Source: Megaustenia siamemsis
Lineage: Eukaryota; Mollusca; Gastropoda; Stylommatophora; Ariophantidae
Direction: 5' to 3'
Length of the DNA stretch: 64,000 bases
Assembly: GCA_032433765.1 (NCBI GenBank)
Contig: JAVIAB010000046.1
Location: 65,093,703-65,157,702 of the forward strand
Shown: piece after piece, positions 14,406-26,687 of the stretch
Numbering within the stretch: position 1 is the stretch's first letter
Layout of the letters: every line of letters begins with the position of its first letter
Notes under the pieces: generated by a model
What the model was told of the DNA's origin: nothing
The model's input: only the letters and a program-made list of their open reading frames with translations
The model's database searches: none
Made by a program: the position numbers and the translations under genes

Positions 14406-15025
14406 AAAAATGACAAGGACCTCAATGAAAGTACTAAAGTAGTGAAAAAGTAGCAAAACATAAAAAAAAGTTCCAAGATAATGAGAGGGCATCAAAATAT
14501 GAAGAAACTACCAGAATAATAAGAAAGTAGCAAAATATTAAGATCATAGGAAAATAATGAGAAGTTATCAAATATTACGAAAACACAAAAAAAACCGAGA
14601 AGATATAAAATTAACGTGAAGGTGGCAAGAAAGCCATAAAGTTTAATAAAGAAGTTCCTGACTGTTGATGTGTGTTATGATCGGCCAGGCACTATCCGCT
14701 GACCATGTTCTGTAATAGACTTGCAGGATTGAGACGTTGAAAGGCACGGCTTGAAAATGGCGCTAAGCCTCTAGTCCGAGGAGGAGAACTGCCCAGACAG
14801 CTAAGCCAAAGCTGTGATCGACATAATTCATAAAGACGATCATACCAAATAAGGGAGAAACACATTTTTTGTTTAATGAGAAGAAATATCAGAAAGGAGG
14901 AGAGATAGATAAATGATTGCATGATAGATGGCCACGCATCCGGCACGAGCTGGGAGATTCTTCCATCTGGGAAGAGCTTGTAGTTGAACATTTTCTGTTA
15001 GAAATCTTGGGGTTTGTCAAGTTCC
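14406..15025. other. Decayed minisatellite edge and spacer
   Basis: 14406-14640 is A-rich and looks like degraded GAAAGTANCAAAAT repeats. 14640-15025 is unique and partly GC-balanced. Short ORFs here resemble nothing I recognise. Confidence 0.6.
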
Positions 15026-18000
15026 GCAATACTATCATCACATTTTGTGGGCCACTGCAATACTATCATCACGTTTTGTGGGCCACTGTAATACTATCAT
15101 CACGTTTTGTGGGCACTGCAATACTATCATCACGTTTTGTGGGCCACTGCAATACTATCATCACGTTTTGTGGGGCACTGCAATACTATCATCACGTTTT
15201 GTAGGGCACTGCAATACTATCATCACGTTTTGTGGGCCACTGCAATACAATCATCACGTTTTGTATGGCACTGCAATACTATCATCACGTTTTGTGGGCC
15301 ACTGCAATACAATTATCACGTTTTGTGGGCCAGTGCAATACTATCATCAAGTTTTGTGGGCCACTGCAATACTATCGTCAAGTTTTGTATGGCACTGCAA
15401 TACTATCATCAAGTTTAGTGGGGCATTACAATACTATCATCATATCTTGTGGGGCACTGCAATACTATCACCAAGTTTAGTGGGCACTACAATACTATCA
15501 TCATATCTTGTGGGGTACTGCAATACTATCACTAAGTTTTGTGTGGCACTGCAACACTATCATTAAGTTTAATGGGGCACGACAATACTTCAACATAACT
15601 TGTGGGGCACTGCAATACTATCATCACGTTTTGTGGGCCACTGCAATACAATTATCACGTTTTGTGGGCCACTGCAATACTATCATCACGTTTTGTGGGC
15701 CACTGCAATACTATCGTCAAGTTTTGTATGGCACTGCAATACTATCATCAAGTTTAGTGGGGCATTACAATACTATCATCATATCTTGTGGGGCACTGCA
15801 ATACTATCACCAAGTTTAGTGGGCACTACAATACTATCATCATATCTTGTGGGGCACTGCAATACTATCACTAAGTTTTGTATGGCACTGCAATACTATC
15901 ATTAAGTTTAATGGGGCACGACAATACTTCAACATAACTTGTGGGGCACTGCAATACTATCATCAAGTTTAGTAGGGCACTGCATACTATCAACAAATTT
16001 AGTGGGGCACTACAATACTATCATCACGTTTTGTGGGGCACTGCAGTACTATCAACATACGTATCTTGTGGGGCACTGCAATACTAATAACATATCTTCT
16101 GGGTTACTGCAATATCATCATCATATCTTGTGGGGCACTGCAATACTATCAACATATCTTGTGGGGCACTGCAATAGTATCAACATATCTTGTGGGGCAC
16201 TGCAATACTATCAACAAGTTTAATGGGGCACTGCAATACTATCAACATATCTTGTGGGGCACTGCAATACTATCATCACGTTTTTTGGGGCACTGCAATA
16301 ATATCATCAAGTTTTGTGGGACACTGAAATATTATCATCAAGTTTTGTATGGCACTGCAATACTATCAACAAGTTTGTTTGGGCACTGCAATACTATCAT
16401 CACGTTTTGTGGGCCACTGCAATACTAAAATCAAATTTTGTGGGGCACTGCAATATTATCACGTTTAGTGGGGCACTGCAATACTATCATCAAGTTTAGT
16501 GGGGCACTGCAATACTATAATCAAGTTTAGTGGGGCACGGCAATACTATCATCACGTTTTGTGAGGCACTACAATAATATCAATACGTTTAGTGGGGCAA
16601 CAATAATATCAACATATCTTGTGCGGCATTGCAATACTATCACCAAGTTTAGTGGGGCACGGCAATACTATAATCAAGTTTTGTGGGGCACTGCACTACT
16701 ATCATCACGTTTTGTGGGGGCACTGCAATACTATAATCACGATTTATGGGCCACTGTAATACTATCATCACATTTTGTGGGCCCCTGCAATACTATCATC
16801 ATGTTTCGTGGGGCACTGCAATACTATCATCACGTTTTGTGGGCCACTGCAATACTATCATCACGTTTCATGGGGCACTGCAATACTATCATAAAGTTTT
16901 GTATGGCACTGCAATACTATCATCAAGTTTAGTGGGTCACTAGAATACTATCAACATATCTTGTGCGGTACTGCAATACTATGATCGCTTTTTGTGGGGC
17001 ATTGCAATACTATCAACATATTTTGTGGGACACTGCAATACTATCAACATATCTTGTGGGGCACTGCAATACTATCATCACTTTTTTTGGGACACTGCAA
17101 TACTATCATCACTTTTTGTGGAGCACAACAATACTATCAACATATCTTGTTGGGCACTGCAATAATGTCATCACGTTTTGTGGGGCACTGCAATACTATC
17201 ATCAAGTGTTGTGGGGCACTGCTATACTATCAACATATCTTGTGGGGCACTTCAATACTGTCAACATATCTTCTGGGGCACTGCAATACTATCAACAAGT
17301 TTAGTGGGGCACTACAACACTATCAACATATCTTGTGGGGCACTGCAATACTATCATCACTTTTTGTGGGGCACTGTCAAACTATCATCACGTGTTATGG
17401 GGTACTGCAAAACTATCATCACATTTTGTGGGGCACTGTAATACTATCATCATATCTTTTGGGGCACTACAATAATATCATCATGTCTTTTGAAGTACAT
17501 CATTACTATAATGTCTTGCGAAGTACTTCAATACTATCATCAAGTTTAATGGGGCATTACAATACTATCATCAAGTTTAATGGGGCACTACAATACTATC
17601 AACAAGTTTAGAAGGGCACTACAATACTATCATCAAGTTTAATGGGGCACTACAATACTATCAACATATCTTTTGGGGCACTACAATACTATTATCAAGT
17701 TTAGTAGGGCACTGCAAAACTATCATCAATTTTAATGGGGCACTACAATACTATCATTAAGTTTATTGGGCCACTACAATACTATCATCAAGTTTAGTAA
17801 GGCACTACAATACTATCATCAAGTTTAATGGGGCACTATAATACTATCATCAAGTTTAGTAGGGCACTACAATACTATCATCAAGTTTAGTAGGGCACTA
17901 CAATACAATCATCAAGTTTAATGGGGCACTACAATACTATCATAAAGTTTAATGGGGCACTACAATACTATTATCAAGTTTAATGGGGCACTACAATACT

Positions 18001-20245
18001 ATCAACATATCTTTTGGAGCACTACAATACTATCATCACGTTTAGTAGGGCACTACAATACTATCATCACGTTTAGTAGGGCACTACAATACTATCATCA
18101 AGTTTAATGGGGCATTACAATACTATCATCATATCTTTTGGGGCACTACAATACTATCAAAATATCTTGTACGGCACTGCATTACTATCATCAAGTTTAG
18201 TAGGGGACGGATATTTTATGAACATATATTATGGGTCACTACAATACTATCATCATGTCTTGTGAAGTACTTCATTACTATAATGTCTTGCGAAGTACTT
18301 CAATACTATCATCATGTCCTATGAAGTACTCCATTACTATAATGTCTTGTGACGTACTTCAATACTATCATCACGTTTAGTGGGGCACTACAATACTATC
18401 ATCAAATTTAGTGCGGCACTAAAATACTATCATCAAGTTTAGTAGGGCACTACAATACTATCATCAAGTTTAATGTGGCACTACAATACTATCATCAAGT
18501 TTAATGGGGCACTACAATATTATCATCAAGTTTAATGGGGCACTACAATACTATCATCAAGTTTAATGGGGCACTACAATACTATCATCAAGTTTAATGG
18601 GGCACTACAATACAATCATCAAGTTTAATGGGGAACTACAAAACTATCATCAAGTTTAGTAGGGCACTACAATACTATAATAAAGTTTAATGGGGCACTA
18701 CAATACTATCATCAAGTTTAGTAGGACACTACAATACTATCTTCATGTTTAATGGGGCACTACAATACTATCTTCAAGTTTAATGGGGCGCTACAATACT
18801 ATCATCAAGTTTAGTAGTGCACTACAATACTATCATCAAGTTTAATAGGGCACTACAATACTATCATCAAGTTTAATGGGTAACTACAATACTATCAACA
18901 TATCTTTTGGGGCACTACAATACTATCAACAAGTTTAATGGGGCACTACAATACTATCATCAAGATTAGTAGGGCACCACAATTCTATCATCAAGTTTAA
19001 TTTGGCACTACAATACTATCGTCAAGTTTAATGGGGCACTACAATACTATTATCAAGCCTAGTAGGGCAATACAATACTATGATCATGTTTAAAGAGTAC
19101 TACAATACTATCATCAAGTTTAGTAGGGCACTACAATACTATCACCAAGTTTTATCGGGCACTACAATACTATCATCAAGTTTAGTAGGGCACTACAATA
19201 CTATCATCAAGTTTAATGGGGCACTATAATACTATCATCAAGTTTAACGGGGCACTACAATACTGTCATCATATCTTTTGGGGAACTACAATACTATCAA
19301 CCTATCTTGTACGGCACTGCAATACTATCATCAAGTTTAGTAGGGCACGGCAATTTTATCAACATATATTGTGGCTCACTACAACACTATCATCATGTCT
19401 TGTGAAGTACTTCATTACTATAATGTCTTGTTAAGTACTTCAATACCATCATCATGTCCTGTGAAGTACTTCATTACTATAATGTCTTGTGACGTACTTC
19501 AATACTATCATCACGTTTAGTGGGGCACTACAATACTATCATCAAGTTTACTGGGGCACTATAATACTATCATCAAGTTTAGTAGGGCACTACAATACTA
19601 TAATCAAGTTTAGTAGGGCACCACAATACTATCATCAAGTTTAGTAGAGCATTACAATACTATCATCAAGTTTAGTAGGGCACTACAATACTATCATCAA
19701 ATTTAGTAGAGCACTACAATATTATCATCAAGTTTAGTAGAGCATTACAATACTATCGAAAAGTTTAGTAGTGCATTACAATACTATCATCAAGTTTAGT
19801 AGGGCACTACAATACTATCATCAAGTTTAGTAGAGCATTACAATACTATCATCAAGTTTAGTAGAGCATTACAATACTATCATCAAGTTTAGTAGGGCAC
19901 TACAATACTATCATCAAGTTTAGTAGGGCACTACAATACTATCATCAAGTTTAGTAGAGCATTACAATACTATCATCAAGTTTAGTAGAGCATTACAATA
20001 CTATCATCAAGTTTAGTAGGGCACTACAATACTATCATCAAGTTTAGTAGGGCACCATAATACTATCATCAAGTTTAGTAGAGCATTACAATACTATCAT
20101 CATGTCCTGTGAAGTACTTCATTACTATAATGTCTTGTGAAGTATTTCATTATTATCATCATGTCTTGTGGGGTTCTGCAATACTACTATCAACATGTCT
20201 TGTTTGGCACTACAATACTATCAACATGTCCTGTTTGGCACTACA
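15026..20245. repeat. 31-bp satellite array with several subfamilies
   Basis: About 165 units of 31 bp around GGCACTRCAATACTATCATCA. Subfamilies are laid out by position: ACGTTTTGTGGG types dominate 15026-16950, CATATCTTGTGGGG types lie at 15400-17500, and AAGTTTAGTAGGG and AAGTTTAATGGGG types fill 17500-20100. A fourth type carries the palindrome GAAGTACTTC (18255-18365, 19405-19505, 20110-20150). The unit is not a multiple of 3, so the plus-strand ORFs have a 31-residue period and are not genes. A block near 15300-15480 recurs 339 bp downstream. Confidence 0.96.
18125..19535. repeat. 1140-bp duplication within the 31-bp array
   Basis: About 270 bp including the rare TGTACGGCACTGC unit and the GAAGTACTTC palindrome units occurs at 18125-18395 and again at 19265-19535 (ACGGCACTGC at 18171 and 19311, offset 1140). 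Confidence 0.85.
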
Positions 20246-20654
20246 GCGGACTGTACCACCATAGCATCTCTCTGGCCACCTCTTTTCGTCCTCCTAGAAA
20301 GTGAAGTGACCTCTGCGTGGCCTCGTAGATTCCAGGTCATCCTGCCCGCAAAGAAAATGAAAGTAAACAAATGAAACGAGTGGACATCCGAGAAGAGTTG
20401 ACGTCGATTGGCTGGAGAACAACAATCAAATGATGCCACAAATTCAATTCTAGGTCGAACAGATTTTCTGGACAGAAAGGCATATCGGGGATGTTGAGTG
20501 TGAAGTTGAAATATCTCGTCCGTTCATAAACTGTTATCATGAGAAGACAATTATACGGACCCGGACTTGACAAAAGAGTCAAATAATGAGTGTGTGTAAC
20601 CAGCAAGCTAACAAAGCGGTTACACGTAATTGGTCAGCTACAGCCAGGCGTTTC

Positions 20655-20815
20655 CTGATGTCTGTGCAGGATCTGTGACATCACGTTGCAATATTATGGA
20701 GTGGAGGGAGGGGAGGTTTTTGTGATGTCTGTTCGTTCAGGATCTGTGACATCACGTTGAAATATTAATTGGGGGGGGGGGGGCGGGGTTGTGTGATGTC
20801 TGTTCGTCTACAACT
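20655..20815. repeat. Degenerate direct repeats with a long G run
   Basis: TGATGTCTGTTCGTTCAGG and GATCTGTGACATCACGTTG recur two to three times. The copies are separated by G-rich spacers including a run of about 12 G followed by CGGGG near 20771-20787, a possible quadruplex. Confidence 0.7.
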
Positions 20816-21995
20816 TCGTCTCATCCCATAGTAACAATTCAGCGTTTGATAACTTTCAAACCTGAAGTCTGCAATGTCAAGTTGGTATTGGCTATTTTGT
20901 CTGTTAGTTTACGGCTGTCTTTGTTATTGCCCTTCCGTTCCCCAAAATTATTATAACAAAAATATATTATCATATTTTATTATCATATATTATCATATAT
21001 TATCATAGTTTATTATCATATATTATCATATATTATTTTTTACCAAATATTTCCATAAAATTAAATGTTTTTGGCAAGACACATCCGTCATCGTCCGGAC
21101 ATAAAAGAATACCGTATCAGCGTTCCTTCAGGTCTTGGCCTATTCTGATTCATTCACCTTAAAGCTGGAGATCAGCTATGACAGCTTGATGCACCTCCAG
21201 GCTGAGGTAACAAAACACAAGTGTAAACATAAACAAATTAATTTCTCTCCACAACAAAGCTTCTTATTTCTGTTTGTTCACACATGACAGCCACATTTAA
21301 TGAACTAAACTTGTGAGTGTGCCTGCGAAACGGGTGCAAAAAGAGGGAGACAAAAACAAACAAATTCGATAGTCAAAAACGAGCCATCAAGCTTATAGAG
21401 CAATAGAAATCGTTTGGTCGATTAATCAAAGCGATTTATTCATCGGCCATCGATTCTGTCTACTCACTTTTGTCATTTGCCGAGCTCACTTTGTGACCAC
21501 ATATAGAACGATTTATAATCCTCTATGGAGATTTCATAGTCCGTCTTTGCTGTAGACGTCATCAGAATTGCGAAGATGGTCGCTATAGATGAAATGAAAT
21601 GGACGTAAGGCGATCGAAGTGCTTTGAGTGGTCTGGTAATTAAAATGGGTAGTTGGTGATGATAATGGCGCCAGTGGTGTGAAAAGAGAACGAAGGTTAT
21701 ATATTGTTTGAGGGTGCAGGGTGTGAGCAACATCAAGCTCCGGGCGGTTTAATTGCTCAAGACGGGAAGCTGATGCCATGGAAAGCACTTTTGACTTTTA
21801 ATTTCAGAAATAAAACGTAAAACGCAGGACAAAAATGAACATTCTAGCTTCTATTGTTATATTTTATTCAGCTTTGAAGGGAAAAACATTTTTGGGTTGA
21901 GTAGCAGAGAAGTGCTGGCTCAGTGGCACCAGCTAATGGCTCAGACAATTTATTCTTATCTTGAACCTCATACCACTGTTATTCAATTACGCAAA

Positions 21996-22095
21996 AAATG
22001 TCATTGTATTCAGTCACAAAATGTCATTGTATTCAGTCACAAAATGTCATTGTATTCAGTCACAAAATGTCATTGCATTCAGTCACAAAAGGGCA
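21996..22095. repeat. Four-copy 23-bp minisatellite
   Basis: Four tandem copies of ATGTCATTGTATTCAGTCAC plus AAA; the last has a T-to-C change. Confidence 0.9.
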
Positions 22096-22918
22096 AACAT
22101 TTAAATGAATGACAGAAAAAATGCCTAAAAGCAGACACTGAAGCATTGTTCCATTGTAAAATGACGTAATGCACAACACAATAGAGAATATGTAACTTCA
22201 AATGTTCTGAACAACTCGTGTGTTCAATACTTCAGATGATGACTCAAGACGTCTAGATCTCGTACACAAGTTTATTCGCACAGTTCTTTAGTTATACTTC
22301 ATAACTCAGCAGGATGCATGTCTTGATTGATTATATAAAATGTCATCCATTACATATGATGTTGGCTATGGCCGTCTAAACAATCAACAAACTATATCTT
22401 TAGTGTAAATTCTATATACGTGTCTATGTTACTGCCGGTGTCATGGCAAACTCCATATTCGGTAATTAAATCTATGTAACTTTTTCATTAGTGTAAAATA
22501 ATACTAACATAATTTGTGTGCATAACTACTTATAACAATTACTCCTATGAAATCTTTATACTTCTAGTCCTGATCTCCCTGTTAACCAAATCCTATCACA
22601 CTGATCGCTTTAAAGCCCCAACATATATAACGATAGCTGAATATCATAATTTGAAACAAATCTTGCTGAATTAACCTCTCATTGATACATCTCCCTGGAC
22701 CAGCCCTCTCTCAATGTCCCCTGAAAGCATCTCCTTGAATAGTAGAGTCCAGCCTAGACCCAAGGATGGGCTCCCAATTGTTTCCCTGTTATCTTGATTT
22801 GATATGTGCAAACGTTTAGCATCAAAGGTAAGTCACAAACAAACATTCTAGTAGCCCTAATTTGTACTTCTAATCAATGGGCACTCATTTGACAATGTCT
22901 CGATGTCTTGCGTCAGCA

Positions 22919-22932
22919 GCATATATGTGTAG
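22919..22932. repeat. Left target-site duplication
   Basis: GCATATATGTGTAG, repeated in the same orientation at 23838-23851, immediately flanks the foldback element. Confidence 0.8.
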
Positions 22933-23074
22933 GGTACAAATAATAATACATAAATATTATTATATAGGGAACTACCGAGGCGATAATAGGGAATAATAGA
23001 ACGAAGAAGTATGTGTTAGCACTCGGAAATAATGACAGACAAACAACAACAGAAAAAAACAAAGAACAATATAT

Positions 23075-23158
23075 GGTCCGAAGCGGGATCGAACCCGTAC
23101 TCAGTGGCACCGCGCCTTGCCACGAGAAGCCGAACGCTTGGTACACTGCCACGCAGCC
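23075..23158 (-). other. tRNA-like sequence (SINE head), left arm
   Basis: Reverse complement of the right-arm copy, including the B box GGTTCGATCCC. The acceptor ends do not pair, so this is tRNA-derived and not a working tRNA. Confidence 0.65.
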
Positions 23159-23255
23159 AACTAAAAAATTGGCTATTGTAAGCAGTGTCTTACACGAAGG
23201 CGTTCCCATGACTATAGCATAGGGTTACGATCACAGATCGGAAATAAATTAGTCA

Positions 23256-23460
23256 TGGGAACGCTTCGACAGTTTATTTCTTCATCAAGAGAGATGGTTT
23301 GCGTAACTGTGGATCCAAGATATGTAAATTTCTGTACTGATTCTAGTGGGCAGTCTTTTAGAGTAATAGATAGAGGTTTGAAGTCACCTTGATTTAGTAT
23401 TACTGTCTTCTGAACATTAATTGACAGTGAGAAAAGGTCGCATTATTATTTGTACCCAGT
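23256..23460 (-). pseudogene. LINE reverse transcriptase C-terminal fragment
   Basis: The minus strand reads, without stops for about 65 codons, a segment containing SINVQKTVIL and FTYLGSTVTQTISLDEEIN. This matches the region after the catalytic YADD motif in Jockey/CR1-type LINE reverse transcriptases, where a lysine-threonine pair is followed by YLGS and SLDxEI. No catalytic motif is present. It sits between the two inverted arms of the foldback element, whose sequence begins where the similarity stops. Confidence 0.6.
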
Positions 23461-23667
23461 ATATAACCACTGGAAACTACTATTCGTGCTGTTTCGTCCA
23501 ATAAATGTTTGTCTGCAACACAAGTATTCAGCCCTACTGGGAGATACTTGCATTAATAGGAAAGTACAGATATACAATTTATTTCCGATCTGTGATCGTA
23601 ACCCTATGCTATAGTCATGGGAACGCCTTCGTGTAAGACACTGCTTACAATAGCCAATTTTTTAGTT

Positions 23668-23751
23668 GGCTGCGTGGCAGTGTACCAAGCGTTCGGCTTC
23701 TCGTGGCAAGGCGCGGTGCCACTGAGTACGGGTTCGATCCCGCTTCGGACC
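23668..23751 (+). other. tRNA-like sequence (SINE head), right arm
   Basis: 84 nt starting GGCTGCGTGGCAGTGTACC, with a loose A box (TGGCAGTGTACC) and an exact B box GGTTCGATCCC in a T-arm-like stem. The length suits a class II tRNA ancestor (Leu or Ser), but the acceptor stem cannot form. Likely an internal RNA polymerase III promoter of a SINE. Confidence 0.7.
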
Positions 23752-23837
23752 ATATATTGTTCTTTGTTTTTATCTGTTGTTGTTTGTCTGTCATTATTTC
23801 CGAGTGCTAACACATACTTCTTCGTTCTATTATTCCC

Positions 23838-23851
23838 GCATATATGTGTAG
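23838..23851. repeat. Right target-site duplication
   Basis: GCATATATGTGTAG, identical to 22919-22932 and in the same orientation. Confidence 0.8.
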
Positions 23852-23876
23852 CATGACTGACTCTACGACAAAATTA

Positions 23877-25490
23877 ATAATGGTGTGGGGTTGGATGTGT
23901 GGAAGTCTTATTACAGATCTGAAGCAGTAAGATTAACAGAGAATGACGACCAACAAGACTGACTAGACTCAACAACCATCTACGAGGCAGGGAATAACGA
24001 CCAACAGGATTGATTAGACTCAACAACCATCTACGAGGCAGGGAATGACGACCAACAAAACTGATTAGACTCAACAACCACCTACGAGGCAGTGAATGAC
24101 GACCAACAGGTCTGATTAGACTCAACAACCATCTACTTGGCAGGGAATGACGACCAACAGGTCTGATTAGACTCAACAACCATCTACTGGCAGGGAATGA
24201 CGACCAACAGGTCTGATTAGGCTCAACAACCATCTAAAAGACAGAGAATGACGACCAACAGGTCTGATTAGGCTCAACAACCATCTAAAAGACAGAGAAT
24301 GACGACCAACATGACTGATTAGACTCAACAACCGTCTACGAGGCAGAGAATGACGACCAACAAGACTGATTAGACTCAACAACCATCTACGAGGCAGGGA
24401 ATGACGACCAACAGGTCTGATTAGACTCAACAACCATCTATGAGGCAGAGAATGACGACCAACAGGACTGATTTGACTGAACAACCATCTACAAGGCAGA
24501 GAATGACGGCCAACAAGACTGATTTGACTCAACAACGATCTACGAGGCAGAGAATGACCACCTACAAGACTGATTAGACTCAACAACCATCTATGAGGCA
24601 GACAATGACGACCAACATGACTGATTAGACTCAACAACCAATTATGAGGCAGAGAAGGACGACCAACATGACTGATTAGACTCAACAACCATCTATGAGA
24701 CAGAGAATGACGACCAACAAGACTGACTAGACTCAACAACCATCTAAAAGACAGAGAATGACGACCAACAGGACTGATTAGACTCAGCAACCATCTAAAA
24801 GACAGAGAATGACGACCAACAGGACTGATTAGACTCAACAACCATCTATGAGGCAGAGAATGACGACCAACAAGACTGACTAGACTCAACAACCATCTAA
24901 AAGACAGAGAATGACGACCAACAGGACTGATTAGACTCAACAACCATCTATGAGGCAGAGAATGACGACCAACAGGAATGATTAGACTCAACAACCATCT
25001 ATGAGGCAGAGAATGACGACCAACAGGACTGATTAGACTCAACAACCATCTATGAGGCAGAGAATGACGACCAACAGGTCTGATTAGACTCAACAACCAT
25101 CTATGAGGCAGAGAATAAAGACAACTAGACTGATTTGACTGAACAACCATCTACAATGTAGAGAATGACGGCCAACAAGACTGATTTGACTCAACAACGA
25201 TCTACGAGGCAGAGAATGACCACCTACAAGACTGATTAGACTCAACAACCATCTATGAGGCAGACAATGACGACCAACATGACTGATTAGACTCAACAAC
25301 CAATTATGAGGCAGAGAAGGACGACCAACATGACTGATTAGACTCAACAACCATCTATGAGACAGAGAATGACGACCAACAGGACTGATTAGACTCAGCA
25401 ACCATCTAAAAGACAGAGAATGACGACCAACAGGACTGATTAGACTCAACAACCATCTATGAGGCAGAGAATGACGACCAACTAGTCTTC
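23877..25490. repeat. 51-bp satellite array
   Basis: About 30 units of GACTGATTAGACTCAACAAC, then CATCTATGAGGCAGAGAATG, then ACGACCAACAG. As 51 is 17 codons, the minus strand shows a long open frame of 17-residue repeats (RWLLSLISPVGRHSLPH). It is broken once by a 1-base loss near 25115. A run of about seven variant units at 24440-24720 reappears 662 bp downstream (25100-25380), showing block duplication. No coding features beyond the repeat. Confidence 0.95.
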
Positions 25491-25548
25491 ATATCACCTT
25501 CGCTGCACGCAGAGCAAATCGTAAATACTCAGATCCCTTCATCTCTCT

Positions 25549-25604
25549 TCCCCCCCCCACCCACTCACCCCCCCCCCCCCACCCACTCACCCCCCCCCCC
25601 CCAA
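25549..25604. repeat. Poly-C tract
   Basis: Three runs of roughly 9-15 C separated by ACCCACTCA. The G-rich complement could form a quadruplex. Such tracts are also prone to sequencing error. Confidence 0.85.
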
Positions 25605-25689
25605 GCGGCGTGTTTCGATAGACTACACAAACTATGTGCTGGTTTACTAATCTTCTTTAGCTCGTTGTCTATAGTTCTTGATTACTAAG

Positions 25690-26687
25690 AATAATCATGA
25701 GACGTGTAAGGAACAAAATAAAACCAGAAATAAGTGAGGAACAATGTGGATTTGTGGAAGGAAAGGGCACCAATAATGCAATATACATCTTAAGAACATT
25801 GATAGAAAGATCTATAGAGGTAAAGAAAGATCTATAAATGTGCTTTATAGACTACACGAAAGCATTTGACAAAGTAAAGCATATGGAAATAATCAATATG
25901 CTGGAGAAATTAAACATTGATGGCAAGGATCTGCTAACAATAAAAAATAAACATGTACTATCAACAAACAGCAGCTATACGAATTAGCAACCAAACAGGA
26001 CAATTCCAATATATAAAACAAGGAGTCAGACAAGGCTGTGTTCTGTCACCGGATTTGTTTTCACTTTACAGCGAATATATTATGGGATCAATAGTAGACA
26101 AAAAAGGAATTGAAGTCAACGGTCACAACATAAATAATTTGCGATATGCTGATGACACAGTCTTAATAACAGAGACAGAGAATGAACTACAAGAAATGAT
26201 AGACATAATAGTAAAAGAAAGCAACTAGAATGGTTTCGGTCTGAATAGTAAGAAAACAGAAGTAACGGTCATATCGAAGAAACAATCATCACCATCATGC
26301 AGCATAAAAATAAACGAGACAAATCTGAAACAAGTGCAATGTTTCAAATACTTGGGCACAATAATAACATCAGATGGGAGATGCACCACAGAAATAAAAA
26401 GCAGAATAGCTCAGGCCAAAATAGCATTTCAGAAAATGGAAAATATCTTATGCAACAAATATATGTCAATAAAAATGAAAAAGAGAGTTCACCGGTGCTA
26501 TATAGAACCAATTCTGACATATGGAAGCGAATCATGGACAGTAGACAAACAAATGAAAAGACGATTAGAGGCCACAAAGATGGGATTTCTCAGAAGAATG
26601 CTGAAAGTTCCCTGGACAGCTAAAAAGACCAATGAGGAAGTTCTCAAAGAGGCCAACACAAAAAGGGAGTTCTTAAAAAACCGTTAG
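25690..26687 (+). pseudogene. Broken LINE reverse transcriptase
   Basis: Non-LTR retrotransposon reverse transcriptase. Visible in order: CGFVEGKGT, FIDYTKAFDKV (finger/palm block), GVRQGCVLSPDLFSLYSE, the catalytic LRYADDTVLI, LNSKKTE, YLGTIITSDGR and the post-palm YIEPILTYGSESWT and PWTAKKTNEEVL blocks. Breaks: a TAA at about 25837 just before FIDYTKAFD, a frame change near 25945-25955, and a TAG at 26226-26228. The N-terminal endonuclease is missing, and the usual GHVIR-type C-terminal tail is cut off at 26687, where a Ty3/gypsy fragment begins. Sequence style resembles RTE/Jockey-group elements; the clade is uncertain. Confidence 0.92.

Larger units (their letters stand above)
20246..22918. 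other. Gene-free spacer
   Basis: No ORF here shows a domain I recognise. It contains small repeats listed separately, a TATTATCATA-rich stretch (20960-21050), and otherwise unremarkable AT-rich sequence. Minus ORFs of 87 and 84 residues at 21473-21788 overlap in different frames and have no supporting features. Confidence 0.6.
22933..23837. mobile_element. Foldback retroposon-like element with tRNA-like arms
   Basis: About 905 bp. Outer arms 22989-23249 and 23577-23837 are near-perfect reverse complements (about 260 bp), separated by about 330 bp. Each arm holds an 84-nt tRNA-like sequence with a consensus B box, GGTTCGATCCC. The two tRNA-like heads point outward, so each arm looks like a SINE with its tail at the element's edge; the left edge extends into an ATT-rich tail. 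The centre holds a reverse-transcriptase C-terminal fragment on the minus strand. A 14-bp direct repeat flanks the whole, as expected for target-primed insertion. It may be a composite of two inverted SINEs around a LINE scrap or one rearranged LINE/SINE insertion. Confidence 0.75.

Noticed and set aside
15045..17611. Plus-strand ORFs with LQYYHHVLWATAILSS repeats
   Set aside because: Frame readings of the 31-bp satellite with a 31-residue period; several overlapping frames are equally open.
21473..21788. Minus-strand 87- and 84-residue ORFs
   Set aside because: Overlap each other in different frames, match no family I know, and lie in AT-rich spacer.
23668..23751. Functional tRNA gene
   Set aside because: B box is excellent but the acceptor stem does not pair and an inverted copy exists in the same element; better as a SINE head.
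24173..25452. 325-residue RWLLSLISPVGRHSLPH repeat protein
   Set aside because: Explained by a 51-bp satellite whose unit is a multiple of 3; the frame is lost with a one-base deletion and no start context or other domain is seen.
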